A DNA stretch of 64,000 nt from Rhodoblastus sp963828185 (lineage in GTDB: Bacteria > Pseudomonadota > Alphaproteobacteria > Rhizobiales > Beijerinckiaceae). Each line of letters starts with the position of its first letter. The first letter of the stretch is position 1. The notes below the pieces were generated by a model, which saw only the letters and a list, made by a program, of their open reading frames with translations, was not told the DNA's origin and ran no database searches. Below are positions 33,274-41,274 of this stretch, piece after piece. Location of the stretch: contig CAWHDV010000002.1 of assembly GCA_963828185.1 (NCBI GenBank), positions 62,001-126,000 of the forward strand, in the 5' to 3' direction. Made by a program: the position numbers and the translations under genes.

Positions 33274-35808
33274 TCATTCGGCGGCGACGGGAAAGGCGGG
33301 CGAGAGCACGGCGAGCGGCATGAACTCATGCAGGTCCTTGCCGGCGGCGCGCTCGGCCCAGGGATCGCGGCGGGCGACGCGCTGCGACACCAGGAAGCGC
33401 TGGTAAAGCGCCTTGCGATTGGCCTCGTCTTGCATGATCGCGCTGCGCAGGCGCTCCAACCCCGTCTTCTCGACCCATTTCCAGAGTCGGTCGAGATAGG
33501 CGGCCTCCTCGCGGTACATCTGCAGGATCGCCGCGACATATTCGAGCGCCGCCTCCTCCGTCTCGACATGGCCGAGCAGGTCGGTGGCGCGCACATGCAG
33601 CCCGGCGGCGCCGGCGACATGCAGGTCGTAGCCGCTATCGGTGCAGATCACGCCAATATCCTTGACCGTCGCCTCGGCGCAATTGCGCGGGCAGCCGGAG
33701 ACCGCGAGCTTCACTTTCGCCGGGGTCCAGGAGCCGCATAAAAGCTTCTCCATCTTGACGCCGAGACCTGTCGAATCCTGCGTGCCAAAGCGGCACCAGT
33801 CCGTCCCGACGCAAGTCTTCACCGTGCGCAGCCCCTTGGCGTAGGCGAAGCCTGAAACGAGCCCCGCCGCATTGAGCTGCGCCCAGACCGCTGGCAGGTC
33901 GTGCTTTTTCACGCCAAGCAGATCGATGCGCTGGCCGCCCGTGACTTTCACCTCGGGAATCTTGAAACGGTCGGCGACATCGGCGATGGCGCGCAATTCG
34001 TCCGGCGTGGTCACGCCGCCCCACATGCGCGGCACCACCGAGAAGGTGCCGTCCTTCTGGATGTTGGCGTGCACGCGCTCATTGACGAAGCGCGACTGGT
34101 AGTCGTCCTTGTAGTCGCAGGGCCAGTCGCAGATCAGGTAATAATTCAACGCCGGCCGGCAGGTCGGGCAGCCGGCCGAACTTTTCCAGCCGAGTTCCTG
34201 CATCACCGCCGGCATCGACTTGAGCGCTTTCGACTTGATGAAGCCGCGCACATCCTCATGCGTCAGGTCGGTGCATTTGCACATCGTCTTGCGGCTGGAT
34301 TTTTCATAACCTTCGCCCAGCGTCGCCGCGAGCAGCAGCTCGACTTTCCCGGCGCATTGGCCGCACGACGCCGAGGCCTTGGTTTTTCCGCGCACGTCTT
34401 CGAGATTGGTCAAGCCATCGGTCTGGATCGCCTTGACGATGGCGCCCTTGCAAACGCCGTTGCAGCCGCAAATTTCCGCGTCATCCGGCAAGGCTGCAAC
34501 GGCCGCCGTAGGGTCCAGCGGCGACCCTCCCTGATAGGCCTGGCCAAAGATCAATGTGTCCCGGATCGCGGCGACGTCCTCGCCCTTTTTCAGGAGATCG
34601 AAATACCAGGCGCCGTCGGCCGTGTCGCCATAGAGCACCGCGCCGACGACCCTGTTGTCGCGCAGCACGACGCGCTTGTAGAGTCCGCGCGAGGGATCCC
34701 GCAAAACGACTTCGTTGTTTTCGTCGTCGTCGGAAAAATCGCCGGCGGAAAAAAGGTCGATGCCTGTGACTTTCAGCTTCGTCGACGTCACCGTCGGCAC
34801 GAAACCGCCGGTGGTTTCGCCAGCCAGTTCGCGCGCCAGGATTTTCGCCATTTCATAGAGTGGCGCGACCAGTCCATAGCATTGGCCGCGATGCTCGACG
34901 CATTCGCCGAGCGCAAAAATATGCTCGTCGCTGGTGCGCAGGAAATCATCGACCAGCACGCCGCGATTGCACTCGACGCCCGCCGACTTGGCGAGCGCAG
35001 CGTTGGGGCGGATGCCGACGGCCATGACCACGAGATCGGCGGGCAGCACGCGTCCGTCCTTCAGCTTCACGCCGCTCACGCGCTCCTCGCCGTGGATCGC
35101 CTCGCCGAGGATCGCCTCGGTATTGGCGCCCGTGACGACCTCGATGCCGCGTTCCGCGATGGCTTTTTGCAGCAGGTAGCCAGCGCTTGCATCGAGCTGG
35201 CGCTCCATCAGCGTCGGCATCAGATGCACGACTGCAACCTTCATGCCCTTCAGCGCAAGGCCCGCAGCCGCTTCGAGGCCGAGCAGTCCGCCGCCGATGA
35301 CCACCGCATGGCCGCCCTTTTGCGCCGCCTCGTGCATGAGGGCGACATCGTCGAGATCGCGGAAGGTGACGACGCCCTTGAGATTGGCGCCGGGAACCGG
35401 AATGACGAAGGGCTGTGAACCCGTGGCGATGACCAGCTTGTCATAGCCGAGCTTTTCGCCCGACGCCGTCTCGACGATCCGCGCTTGCCGGTCGATGGCT
35501 ATGATCGACTGGCCCCGCCGCAATTCGACGCCATGCTTTGCGTACCAGGCTTCGTCGTGGATGATGATGTCTTTGAAAGCCTTCTCGCCGGAGAGCACCG
35601 GCGACAGCATGATGCGATTGTAGTTGACCCTCGGCTCCGCGCCGAAAACGGTCACCTTCAACGGCGCGTGGCTTTTCGCGAAAAGCTCCTCCATGGCGCG
35701 GCCGGCGGCCATGCCATTACCGATCACCACAAGCCTTTGCGCCTCGCGGCGCGGGCTTTCCGGAACGTCGTGCTCCGGCGCGTGCGTATGCATTTCAGTC
35801 CGTTCCAT
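33274..35808 (-). CDS. nirB: NAD(P)H-dependent nitrite reductase large subunit
   Basis: An 844-residue NirB. Domain order: FAD/NAD domain (RLVVIGNGMAAGRAMEEL, GGGLLGLEAAAGLALKGMKVAVVHL), two BFD-like [2Fe-2S] stretches (CGCNGVCKGAIVKAI; CGQCAGKVELLL; then TCRPALNYYL), and sirohaem/[4Fe-4S] domains. The cluster ligands are in KTCVGTDWCRFGTQDS and VSGCPRNCAEATVKD. It reduces nitrite to ammonium in the cytosol. ATG 35808 is chosen because AAAGGG lies six bases upstream. It is the first gene of the nitrate operon and is preceded by a sigma-54 promoter match and an ANTAR-type leader. Confidence 0.95.
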   Translation of the reverse strand: MERTEMHTHAPEHDVPESPRREAQRLVVIGNGMAAGRAMEELFAKSHAPLKVTVFGAEPRVNYNRIMLSPVLSGEKAFKDIIIHDEAWYAKHGVELRRGQSIIAIDRQARIVETASGEKLGYDKLVIATGSQPFVIPVPGANLKGVVTFRDLDDVALMHEAAQKGGHAVVIGGGLLGLEAAAGLALKGMKVAVVHLMPTLMERQLDASAGYLLQKAIAERGIEVVTGANTEAILGEAIHGEERVSGVKLKDGRVLPADLVVMAVGIRPNAALAKSAGVECNRGVLVDDFLRTSDEHIFALGECVEHRGQCYGLVAPLYEMAKILARELAGETTGGFVPTVTSTKLKVTGIDLFSAGDFSDDDENNEVVLRDPSRGLYKRVVLRDNRVVGAVLYGDTADGAWYFDLLKKGEDVAAIRDTLIFGQAYQGGSPLDPTAAVAALPDDAEICGCNGVCKGAIVKAIQTDGLTNLEDVRGKTKASASCGQCAGKVELLLAATLGEGYEKSSRKTMCKCTDLTHEDVRGFIKSKALKSMPAVMQELGWKSSAGCPTCRPALNYYLICDWPCDYKDDYQSRFVNERVHANIQKDGTFSVVPRMWGGVTTPDELRAIADVADRFKIPEVKVTGGQRIDLLGVKKHDLPAVWAQLNAAGLVSGFAYAKGLRTVKTCVGTDWCRFGTQDSTGLGVKMEKLLCGSWTPAKVKLAVSGCPRNCAEATVKDIGVICTDSGYDLHVAGAAGLHVRATDLLGHVETEEAALEYVAAILQMYREEAAYLDRLWKWVEKTGLERLRSAIMQDEANRKALYQRFLVSQRVARRDPWAERAAGKDLHEFMPLAVLSPAFPVAAE

Positions 35809-35880
35809 GCCGAACCCTTTGGATGCGGCGACCCGTCGCAACGATTCGAGCTTGAAGCTGAAATGGGTGGATAACGCCCG

Positions 35881-35912
35881 CATCCCCGCCCGCCCGCGAA
35901 GGGCGGCGGATG
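35881..35912 (-). promoter_or_regulatory. Strong hairpin in the nirB leader
   Basis: On the minus strand CATCCGCCGCCC folds back on GGGCGGGC...GGATG around a TTCGC loop (about 12 pairs with small bulges). It starts ten bases after the second ANTAR hairpin. In NasT systems a terminator lies at this place, but no U-run follows here, so termination would have to be of another kind. The alternative is a simple mRNA structure. Confidence 0.4.
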
Positions 35913-35922
35913 GCCTCAAGCA

Positions 35923-35971
35923 AAAACCTTCGTTGGTTTTCGCGAACCGATGGTCGGGGTCGTCATTGACC
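35923..35971 (-). promoter_or_regulatory. Two-hairpin ANTAR (NasT) recognition leader
   Basis: Reading the minus strand, the first hairpin is GGTC-AATGAC-GACC (35971-35958) and the second is AAAACC-AACGAA-GGTTTT (35940-35923), with a 17-base linker. Both loops are six bases with A at position 1 and G at position 4, the pattern established for RNA targets of ANTAR antiterminators. The first stem is only four pairs. The site lies 115-165 bases before the nirB ATG, and the genes for NasS and NasT are close by, so NasT is the obvious ligand. Expected effect: without nitrate NasS holds NasT; with nitrate NasT binds the hairpins and transcription proceeds into nirB. Confidence 0.65.
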
Positions 35972-35983
35972 TGCCACCAATGT

Positions 35984-35999
35984 AGCAAGAAGCGGGCCA
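35984..35999 (-). promoter_or_regulatory. Sigma-54 promoter of the nirB operon
   Basis: The minus strand reads TGGCCCG-CTTC-TTGCT. Against the sigma-54 consensus TGGCACG-N4-TTGCW only one defined position differs, and the GG and GC elements are correctly spaced. Transcription would start near 35972, so the RNA would begin almost exactly at the first ANTAR hairpin. Sigma-54 implies NtrC-type nitrogen control; I did not find a clear NtrC site upstream. Confidence 0.65.
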
Positions 36000-36188
36000 G
36001 GTTTGCCGCATCGCACACATGGTTTGATTTCTCTGTTGTTTCAGAACTTTGCGCGCCTCTGCCCAAGCTCGCGGAGTGACATTTTTTTTGGCAGCCGGCG
36101 CCCAAGAAACGAATGGCCCGCAAAAAAAACAGGCGCCCGCCTTTCCGCCTGCGCTCGTAAAGCTTTTGTTAACCAGTCAGGTTGCAAC

Positions 36189-36205
36189 GTGTCGAAATGA
36201 GACAC
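36189..36205. promoter_or_regulatory. Inverted repeat before the HTH gene, possible operator
   Basis: GTGTC-GAAATGA-GACAC lies 15 bases before the ATG at 36220, next to the palindrome GTTGCAAC (36181-36188). The position suits autoregulation by the helix-turn-helix protein encoded immediately downstream. It could equally be a short mRNA hairpin. Confidence 0.3.
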
Positions 36206-36219
36206 CTGGAGTTGAATCG

Positions 36220-36667
36220 ATGGCGGCCTTGAGCCTTTGGGATGCGGCGGAACAAGTCGGAACGAGCAAGAGCGCGATCTGGCGCGCGATCAAGGAGGGA
36301 CGGCTCGACGCCTCCCGCGACGATTCCGGCAATTTCTCCGTCGATCCCAACGAGGTGATGCGCGTCCTCGCCTTGCAGGCGCCCGCGAAGAAGGAGCCCG
36401 CGCAGGACTCGCCCGCGAAATTCGTCGAAGCTCCGCTCCCCGCCGCCCCCGCGAATTTGCATTTCGCCAGCGGAGAAATGGACTCGGGCCGCATCAGGCT
36501 GGCGACGCTTGAAGCGGAAATCGCCGGCTTGAAGGCGGTGCTTGCTGAAGTGCGGCTGCATCGCGACGAATTGCGATTTCGAGCGCGACGCATGGCGCAG
36601 ACAGGCGGAGCGATGGATGGAGCAACCGTCCCGCTGGCGGCGCCTGGTTGCCGGCAAGGCTCTCTAG
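36220..36667 (+). CDS. HTH and coiled-coil protein with a frameshift near its end
   Basis: The N-terminal helix-turn-helix (MAALSLWDAAEQVGTSKSAIWRAIKEGRLDA... FSVDPNEVMRVL, about 1-50) is of the type found in plasmid-linked excisionase/entry-exclusion-like proteins. After a Pro/Ala linker comes a coiled coil (RIRLATLEAEIAGLKAVLAEVRLHRDEL). From about 36575 the original frame becomes unnatural and runs to 36801. One base over, the sequence reads FERDAWRRQAERWMEQPSRWRRLVAGKAL and stops at 36665-36667, the usual ending of this family (about 148 residues). A one-base indel at ATTTC is the simplest explanation. ATG 36220 is preceded by GGAG. It is divergent from nirB. Confidence 0.6.
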
Positions 36668-36681
36668 CCTTTTGTTTTTGC

Positions 36682-36725
36682 GCATATTCCAATCCGAAAA
36701 CCGGACCCACTTTTCGGGAACATGC
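36682..36725. repeat. Rhizobial-type palindromic repeat
   Basis: The 44-base stretch is an imperfect inverted repeat: GCAT-ATTCC...CCGAAAA pairs with TTTTCGG-GAACATGC around CCGGACCCAC. Near-identical palindromes built around CCGAAAA and TTTTCGGGA are widely dispersed between genes in Rhizobiales genomes (known from memory). Here it lies between the convergent ends of the HTH gene and nasS and may act as a terminator or RNA-stabilising element. Confidence 0.6.
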
Positions 36726-36741
36726 CCTTCCGGACGCCCGG

Positions 36742-37836
36742 CTAGCCGGATGCCCGGCTGAGGTCGGCCAGCGCCGCGCGCCAATGCGCCGGCTCGAATA
36801 ATGCGCCGTCAAGCGCCGCAACCGATGGCGCCGGCGGCGAACCGTCGAGCGGCCAGAAGGCGCGTTGCGCCTGTTCGGCCCCTTTCTCGGACGCCTCGGT
36901 CTGGCCGGCCGCCGCCATCAGCACGTAGAGCCACAAGGCCTGCGCGCCGGACAACGCCGTCGCCGCCGCATCGAGGCGCAGCCATGGCTCGCTCTCCTTG
37001 CCGTAGCCCAACGAGGTCGCGACCATGTCCGGCGTGACCCGGCCGCCAAGGCTTTCCGCGATGATCGCGCAGAATTCGGCGTGGTTTTCCGCGCGCTCGC
37101 CCCATACGGCGGCGCGACGAACCGCGCGCGCAGCGGCGCGCGGCGCTTCGGGCTCGCGTTCCGCGATGTCGGCTGGAAACGCCAGCGCCTTCTCCGGGCA
37201 ATCCTTGACCAGCGCGCGGCAGGGATGCAGCGCCTTCGCGGCCCCGGCGTGCTGCGCCAGGCTGTTCCAGGGCTCGCCGACGCAGAAGCCGTCGATATAG
37301 CCTCCGGCCACGCTTTGCTCCATCAGCGGCGGCGGCGTCACGGTCAGGCGGACGTCGGACGGATCGACGTTGCCGGCGGCGAGCCAGAGCCGCAACTGGT
37401 AATGATGCGCCGAGAACGGAAAGACATGGGCGAAGCGCAGCGGCGGCAGGTTTTTGCTTTTCCGCTCGGCGACGATTTCCGCCAGCGCCCGCGCCGTTCC
37501 TGCGGGTTCGCGCGCGTCTCCCGAAACTCTTCGCCTGATGTCGGCGGCGAGCGTTGGAGCGACGGAAATGGCGTTGCCGTCGAGCCCCAGGGCCGCGGCG
37601 GCGATCATCGGCTTGGGAAAGCCGTCAAGAGCAAGCGCCGAGGCGACGATGGCGGGCGCCAGCATATGCGCGGCGTCGCAGATGCCGAGCGCCAGCTTGT
37701 CGCGCAGATTGGCCCAGGAGGGCTCGGGCGACAGCTCGAAGCGCAGCCCCTCTTCGTGATCGAAGCCTTTCCTGGCCGCGACGAACAGCAGGCCGGCGTC
37801 GGTGAGCGGCATGTAGCCGATGCGCATGGCTTTCAT
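36742..37836 (-). CDS. nasS: Nitrate sensor NasS (NrtA/CmpA family)
   Basis: A 364-residue protein of the nitrate/bicarbonate-binding periplasmic-protein fold (RIGYMPLTDAGLLFVAARKGFDHEEGL, AHHYQLRLWLAAGNVDP, VAGGYIDGFCVGEPWNSLAQ) but without a signal peptide, as expected for the cytosolic sensor NasS. In studied systems NasS binds NasT and releases it when nitrate or nitrite is bound. It starts 13 bases after the nasT stop, so the two are co-transcribed, and it ends upstream of the nitrate operon. A nitrate ABC-transporter binding protein is the alternative, but no permease is nearby and there is no export signal. Confidence 0.88.
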   Translation of the reverse strand: MKAMRIGYMPLTDAGLLFVAARKGFDHEEGLRFELSPEPSWANLRDKLALGICDAAHMLAPAIVASALALDGFPKPMIAAAALGLDGNAISVAPTLAADIRRRVSGDAREPAGTARALAEIVAERKSKNLPPLRFAHVFPFSAHHYQLRLWLAAGNVDPSDVRLTVTPPPLMEQSVAGGYIDGFCVGEPWNSLAQHAGAAKALHPCRALVKDCPEKALAFPADIAEREPEAPRAAARAVRRAAVWGERAENHAEFCAIIAESLGGRVTPDMVATSLGYGKESEPWLRLDAAATALSGAQALWLYVLMAAAGQTEASEKGAEQAQRAFWPLDGSPPAPSVAALDGALFEPAHWRAALADLSRASG

Positions 37837-37849
37837 AATCTGTCCCGCA

Positions 37850-38524
37850 TCATCTCAGCAACTCCGCCGCGGTGATGATCGAGCGGGCGATTTCAGCGAT
37901 CTTCCTGCCCTCGTTCATCGCCACCTTGCGCATCATCGCATAGGCCTGGTCCTCGGAAATGTCCTTCGCCTTCATCACGAGCCCCTTGGCCTGGTCGATG
38001 GCTTTCCTGTCGGCGAGCTGGCTCTGCGCGGCCGCCAGTTCGTCGCGGAGGCGGGCGAAGGCGTTGAAACGCGAAATTGAAAGATCGACGATGGACTTGA
38101 CCCTCTCCTTCTTCAGCCCGTCCACCACATAGGCGGAAACGCCGGCGTCAATGGCGGCGTTGATCATCGCCGCGTCGGAGCGGTCGGCGAACATGGCGAC
38201 CGGCCGCGCGCTGGCGCCGCTGATGCGGATCATCTGCTCGAGCACGTCGCGGCTGGGGTTTTCCAGATCGATCAGCACGATATCGGCGTCGAGCGCGCGC
38301 AGGCGCTGTTCGAGATCGAGAAAGCTGTCAACGACGATCACCTGCCCGTGCCCGGCCTCGCGCAAGCCGTCGCGCAGAATCGCCGTGCGCAGCGGATTCT
38401 GGTCGACGATGACGATGCGGAGGTTTTTTTCGTCGGGCAATGGGACCTGTCGTTGTTCTCGAGCAATAGTATCACCGTCGATGGAAGGCGCGCCAGTCAG
38501 GGCGCCACTTGCGCTTTGGCCCAT
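37850..38524 (-). CDS. nasT: ANTAR antiterminator NasT
   Basis: The protein has a pseudo-receiver domain (LRIVIVDQNPLRTAILRDGL to about residue 150) and the C-terminal RNA-binding ANTAR domain (RDELAAAQSQLADRKAIDQAKGLVMKAKDISEDQAYAMMRKVAMNEGRKIAEIA). It binds paired hairpins in leader RNA and prevents termination; such a pair exists upstream of nirB. ATG 38524 lies inside the 3' end of the FUSC gene with AGGA directly against it. TTG 38440 (MPDEKNLRIV) would give the usual family length of about 196 residues and may be the real start. Confidence 0.9.
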   Translation of the reverse strand: MGQSASGALTGAPSIDGDTIAREQRQVPLPDEKNLRIVIVDQNPLRTAILRDGLREAGHGQVIVVDSFLDLEQRLRALDADIVLIDLENPSRDVLEQMIRISGASARPVAMFADRSDAAMINAAIDAGVSAYVVDGLKKERVKSIVDLSISRFNAFARLRDELAAAQSQLADRKAIDQAKGLVMKAKDISEDQAYAMMRKVAMNEGRKIAEIARSIITAAELLR

Positions 38525-40647
38525 TCCTGCGCGATGCCGCGAAACCGCGCGGTCTCCAGGAAAACCTCGCCGCAGCGCTGGCGCAGCACGGCGAAAGCGT
38601 CGGAATCGTCGTGCGCTTCCGGCGCGCCAGGCCCCTCATCCGCCGGCGTCTCCGAGAGATCGAGTTCAGCCAGCACGGCGCGCCGCGTGGCGTCGAGCAC
38701 GCTTTCGCAAGCCGAGGGGTCGAGTTCACCGCGCCTGATGCGGATCAGCAGGCGCACGGTGACGATCTGCGCGACCGTCGCATAGGCGCTGGCGATGAGC
38801 CGTCCATATTCCGGCCACAGCGCGCGAACGGCCTGCGGTTCGCCACGCATCCGCGTGGCGGATTCGCTCATCGCCGACATGGCCTCGATCAGGTTTTTCC
38901 GCGCCAGCCGATAGGCCTGCTCGGGCGGATCGAAGCGAAGGGCGCGATCGGCGTAGAGCGCGAGATTGGCGACAAACGTGCGCGCGATCGCCGGCGCGCC
39001 CTGCCGCTCCCAATGCGGCAGGATCAGGTTGAACAGGAAGGCTATGCCCGCGCCGATCACTGTATCTACGAGGCGCGCCAATACCGGCGCCGCCTCGACC
39101 GGATCGATAAGCTGCAAGGTAAGGAGCGCCATGATTGTCGCGGCCGTCGCCGTCACGCGGTAATCGACCCGCACATACGCGTGCGCGACGCCGATCGCCG
39201 CGAGTTGCGCGGCGAAGAGCAGCACGGGCGAGCCGGTCCACAACAGAGCGCCGGCGAGGCCGCAACCGAGGATCGAGCCAAGCAGCCGATCGTTGCGGCG
39301 TTGGCGCGTCACGCTATAGCTCGCGCGCATGATGACGGCGATGGTGAGCAGGATCCAGTTGCCGTGCCGCAGGCCGGGAACCAACAGGATCATCGCGTAG
39401 CCCGCGCCGAGCGCCATGCCGACCCGAAGGGCGTGGCGGAAGATCGGCGAGCCCATGCGGATTTCGCGCCGCAGGGTTTCGAGAGAAGCGCGCAACGGCG
39501 GCACGAACTCGCGCAGGTCCACGCCGGCCAGCGCCCGCCGCGCCGCCTCCGCTTGCGTCAGCACCGCCGGCAATTGCGCGAGATGCGCGACAATCCAGGC
39601 GAAGCGATTGCGCGTCAGGAGCGCGGCGCGCAGAAGGTGGGGATCGGCGGAGGGATCGGCTTCGATCGCCGCGGTGTCGGCGGCGATGCTCTCAAGCGCT
39701 TCGCGATGGTCGGGAAAAATCAGATTGGTCTGGCCGATGGTCAGGTCGAGCGCCAGACGCTCGACATCCGCCGACAATCGCAACACAAGCTCCGCGACAT
39801 GCGGCGCCATCGCGCCGTCTTTCGCAGCGGCGAGCCGTAGCGGCGCCTGGTCGGCATGGACCGAAACCAGGCCGTCGAACGCCTCGAGCAGCACGACGAT
39901 GCCGCCGGTAAGCCGCAGCGCGGAGGGGCGGTCGCCGGCGCCGGCGATCAGCGCGCGCGCCGCCTGGAGGTGATCGGACAGCGCCACCTGCTGCTCGACC
40001 AGGCGCAGATAGGCGGCGCCAAAATCCGCGCCCGCGCCGGAAGGGTCGGCTCCCACGCGATAAAAATCGGCGACGCAGCGCAAGTAGGCCGCGAAAGCGC
40101 GTAAAACCTCGGCGAGCGTGAGCCGCCGGCCCGAGGCGTCGAGGAGCGAGGTCAGCGCCAGCGCGACGGGGATGTAGAGCGCGCCGCCGAGCGTGGACAG
40201 TTCGACATAATGCAGGCGGGCGGAAAGACCCGAGCCCGGCGCGCCGAGGACGAAAACCATCGACAGCATGGCGAGCACGCTGAGCGGAATGGCCCATCGG
40301 CCCCAGGCCAGCAGCAGGCCGGCGGCGGCGCCCGTCAGCACGATCACAGCGCTCGCCAGCAGCGGATGGTCAAGGGTCAGGGCGGTCGCCAGCGCGGCGA
40401 GCAGGGCGCAGATCCAGGCCAGCGGCAGGATGCGCGCCTTGGCGGCGAAAGGCGCCGGCTGGTCGGCGATGCTGACGCAGAGCGCGCCGGTCGCCGCCGC
40501 CATGCCCTCGGCGAAACCGGCGCTCCGCCCGACGACGACAGCCACCAGGAAAACGCCGACCGCGACGGCGAAGCCGTTCAGGACATGCAGACCAAAAACA
40601 TATTTGAACCATTTCGCCGGCGGCGCGGCGCGCTGGGAGACGCTCAT
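38497..40647 (-). CDS. FUSC-family inner-membrane transporter
   Basis: A 716-residue protein of the fusaric-acid-resistance/aromatic-acid-exporter type (YccS/AaeB-like). It has two blocks of membrane segments (about 20-170 and 410-540), each followed by a long cytosolic helical region. The second block has GNWILLTIAVIMRASYSVTRQRRNDRLLGSILGCGLAG, typical of FUSC-2 domains. It probably exports aromatic or other organic acids, alone or with a membrane-fusion protein not found here. Its ATG overlaps the aroQ stop (ATGA), so the two are translationally coupled, an intriguing link to shikimate metabolism. Confidence 0.8.
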   Translation of the reverse strand: MSVSQRAAPPAKWFKYVFGLHVLNGFAVAVGVFLVAVVVGRSAGFAEGMAAATGALCVSIADQPAPFAAKARILPLAWICALLAALATALTLDHPLLASAVIVLTGAAAGLLLAWGRWAIPLSVLAMLSMVFVLGAPGSGLSARLHYVELSTLGGALYIPVALALTSLLDASGRRLTLAEVLRAFAAYLRCVADFYRVGADPSGAGADFGAAYLRLVEQQVALSDHLQAARALIAGAGDRPSALRLTGGIVVLLEAFDGLVSVHADQAPLRLAAAKDGAMAPHVAELVLRLSADVERLALDLTIGQTNLIFPDHREALESIAADTAAIEADPSADPHLLRAALLTRNRFAWIVAHLAQLPAVLTQAEAARRALAGVDLREFVPPLRASLETLRREIRMGSPIFRHALRVGMALGAGYAMILLVPGLRHGNWILLTIAVIMRASYSVTRQRRNDRLLGSILGCGLAGALLWTGSPVLLFAAQLAAIGVAHAYVRVDYRVTATAATIMALLTLQLIDPVEAAPVLARLVDTVIGAGIAFLFNLILPHWERQGAPAIARTFVANLALYADRALRFDPPEQAYRLARKNLIEAMSAMSESATRMRGEPQAVRALWPEYGRLIASAYATVAQIVTVRLLIRIRRGELDPSACESVLDATRRAVLAELDLSETPADEGPGAPEAHDDSDAFAVLRQRCGEVFLETARFRGIAQEWAKAQVAP

Positions 40648-41090
40648 TCCTTGTCGTTGATCAGCCGGGCGAGGCGGCGAAGCGCGAGATCGTATCCCTG
40701 GACGCCGCAGCCGGCGATGATCCCGTCCGCCCGCTTCGACACGAAGGAGTGATGGCGGAATTCCTCGCGCTTGTGGATGTTGGAAATGTGGACCTCGATC
40801 ACCGGCGCGTCAAAAGCGTTGAGCGCGTCGAGCAGCGCCACCGAAGTATGAGTGAAGGCGGCAGGATTGATGACCAGACCGCCGGATTTGCCGCGCGCCG
40901 CGTGAATCCAGTCGATCAGCTCATATTCGCGATTGCTCTGGTAAAAATGCAGTTCGAGCTTCAGTTCGGCCGCCAGGTCGCGGCAGGCGCGCTCGACATC
41001 GGCGAGCGTCTCCGAGCCGTAGATCTCGGGCTCGCGCTGGCCGAGCAGATTGAGATTGGGGCCGTTCAGCACATAGACGACGCGGCTCAT
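40644..41090 (-). CDS. aroQ: 3-dehydroquinate dehydratase, type II
   Basis: A 148-residue enzyme converting 3-dehydroquinate to 3-dehydroshikimate in aromatic amino-acid synthesis; it normally forms a dodecamer. Type II motifs are complete: NGPNLNLLGQREPEIYG with the catalytic Tyr/Arg loop, YQSNREYELIDWIH, NPAAFTHTSVALLDAL and VEVHISNIHKREEFRHHS (in the sequence VIEVHISN). Overlaps the next gene by four bases. Confidence 0.95.
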   Translation of the reverse strand: MSRVVYVLNGPNLNLLGQREPEIYGSETLADVERACRDLAAELKLELHFYQSNREYELIDWIHAARGKSGGLVINPAAFTHTSVALLDALNAFDAPVIEVHISNIHKREEFRHHSFVSKRADGIIAGCGVQGYDLALRRLARLINDKE

Positions 41091-41160
41091 GCGAAAACCC
41101 TTTCCACGCCGGCTGGTCGCCGCCGGTCTGTTTTTCTATAGAACTTCAACGCCATTATTG

Positions 41161-41222
41161 CGAGCGGAGCGAAACAATCCACCTTGCGTGCACCCGCAGC
41201 GTGGATTGCTTCGCTCCGCTCG
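41161..41222. repeat. Long inverted repeat, dispersed-repeat type
   Basis: The arms 41161-41182 and 41201-41222 are 22 bases long and match at 21 positions (each contains GAGCGGAGCGAA and AATCCAC in opposite orientations), with an 18-base loop. Sequences built on ATTGCGAGCGGAGCGAAGCAATCC recur in many bacterial genomes as REP-like elements. It lies in the gap between phoH and aroQ, both on the minus strand. Confidence 0.7.
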
Positions 41223-41235
41223 TAAAGGCGCAATA

Positions 41236-41263
41236 CCCCGGCGGCGTTTCATCGCCGCCGGGG
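41236..41263 (-). terminator. Hairpin after phoH
   Basis: CCCCGGCGGCG and CGCCGCCGGGG form a perfect 11-bp stem with a six-base loop, starting 12 bases beyond the phoH stop on the minus strand. The following minus-strand sequence is only weakly T-rich (TATTG), so termination is likely but not certain. Confidence 0.6.
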
Positions 41264-41274
41264 CGTCTTGCAGA

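Noticed and set aside
35861..35871. DnaA-box-like TTATCCACC (also near 28933)
   Set aside because: Single isolated matches with no cluster, AT-rich unwinding region or dnaA nearby; not evidence of an origin.
36000..36060. NtrC-type enhancer upstream of the sigma-54 promoter
   Set aside because: Only one weak half-site (ATGTGTGCG on the minus strand); not enough to call.
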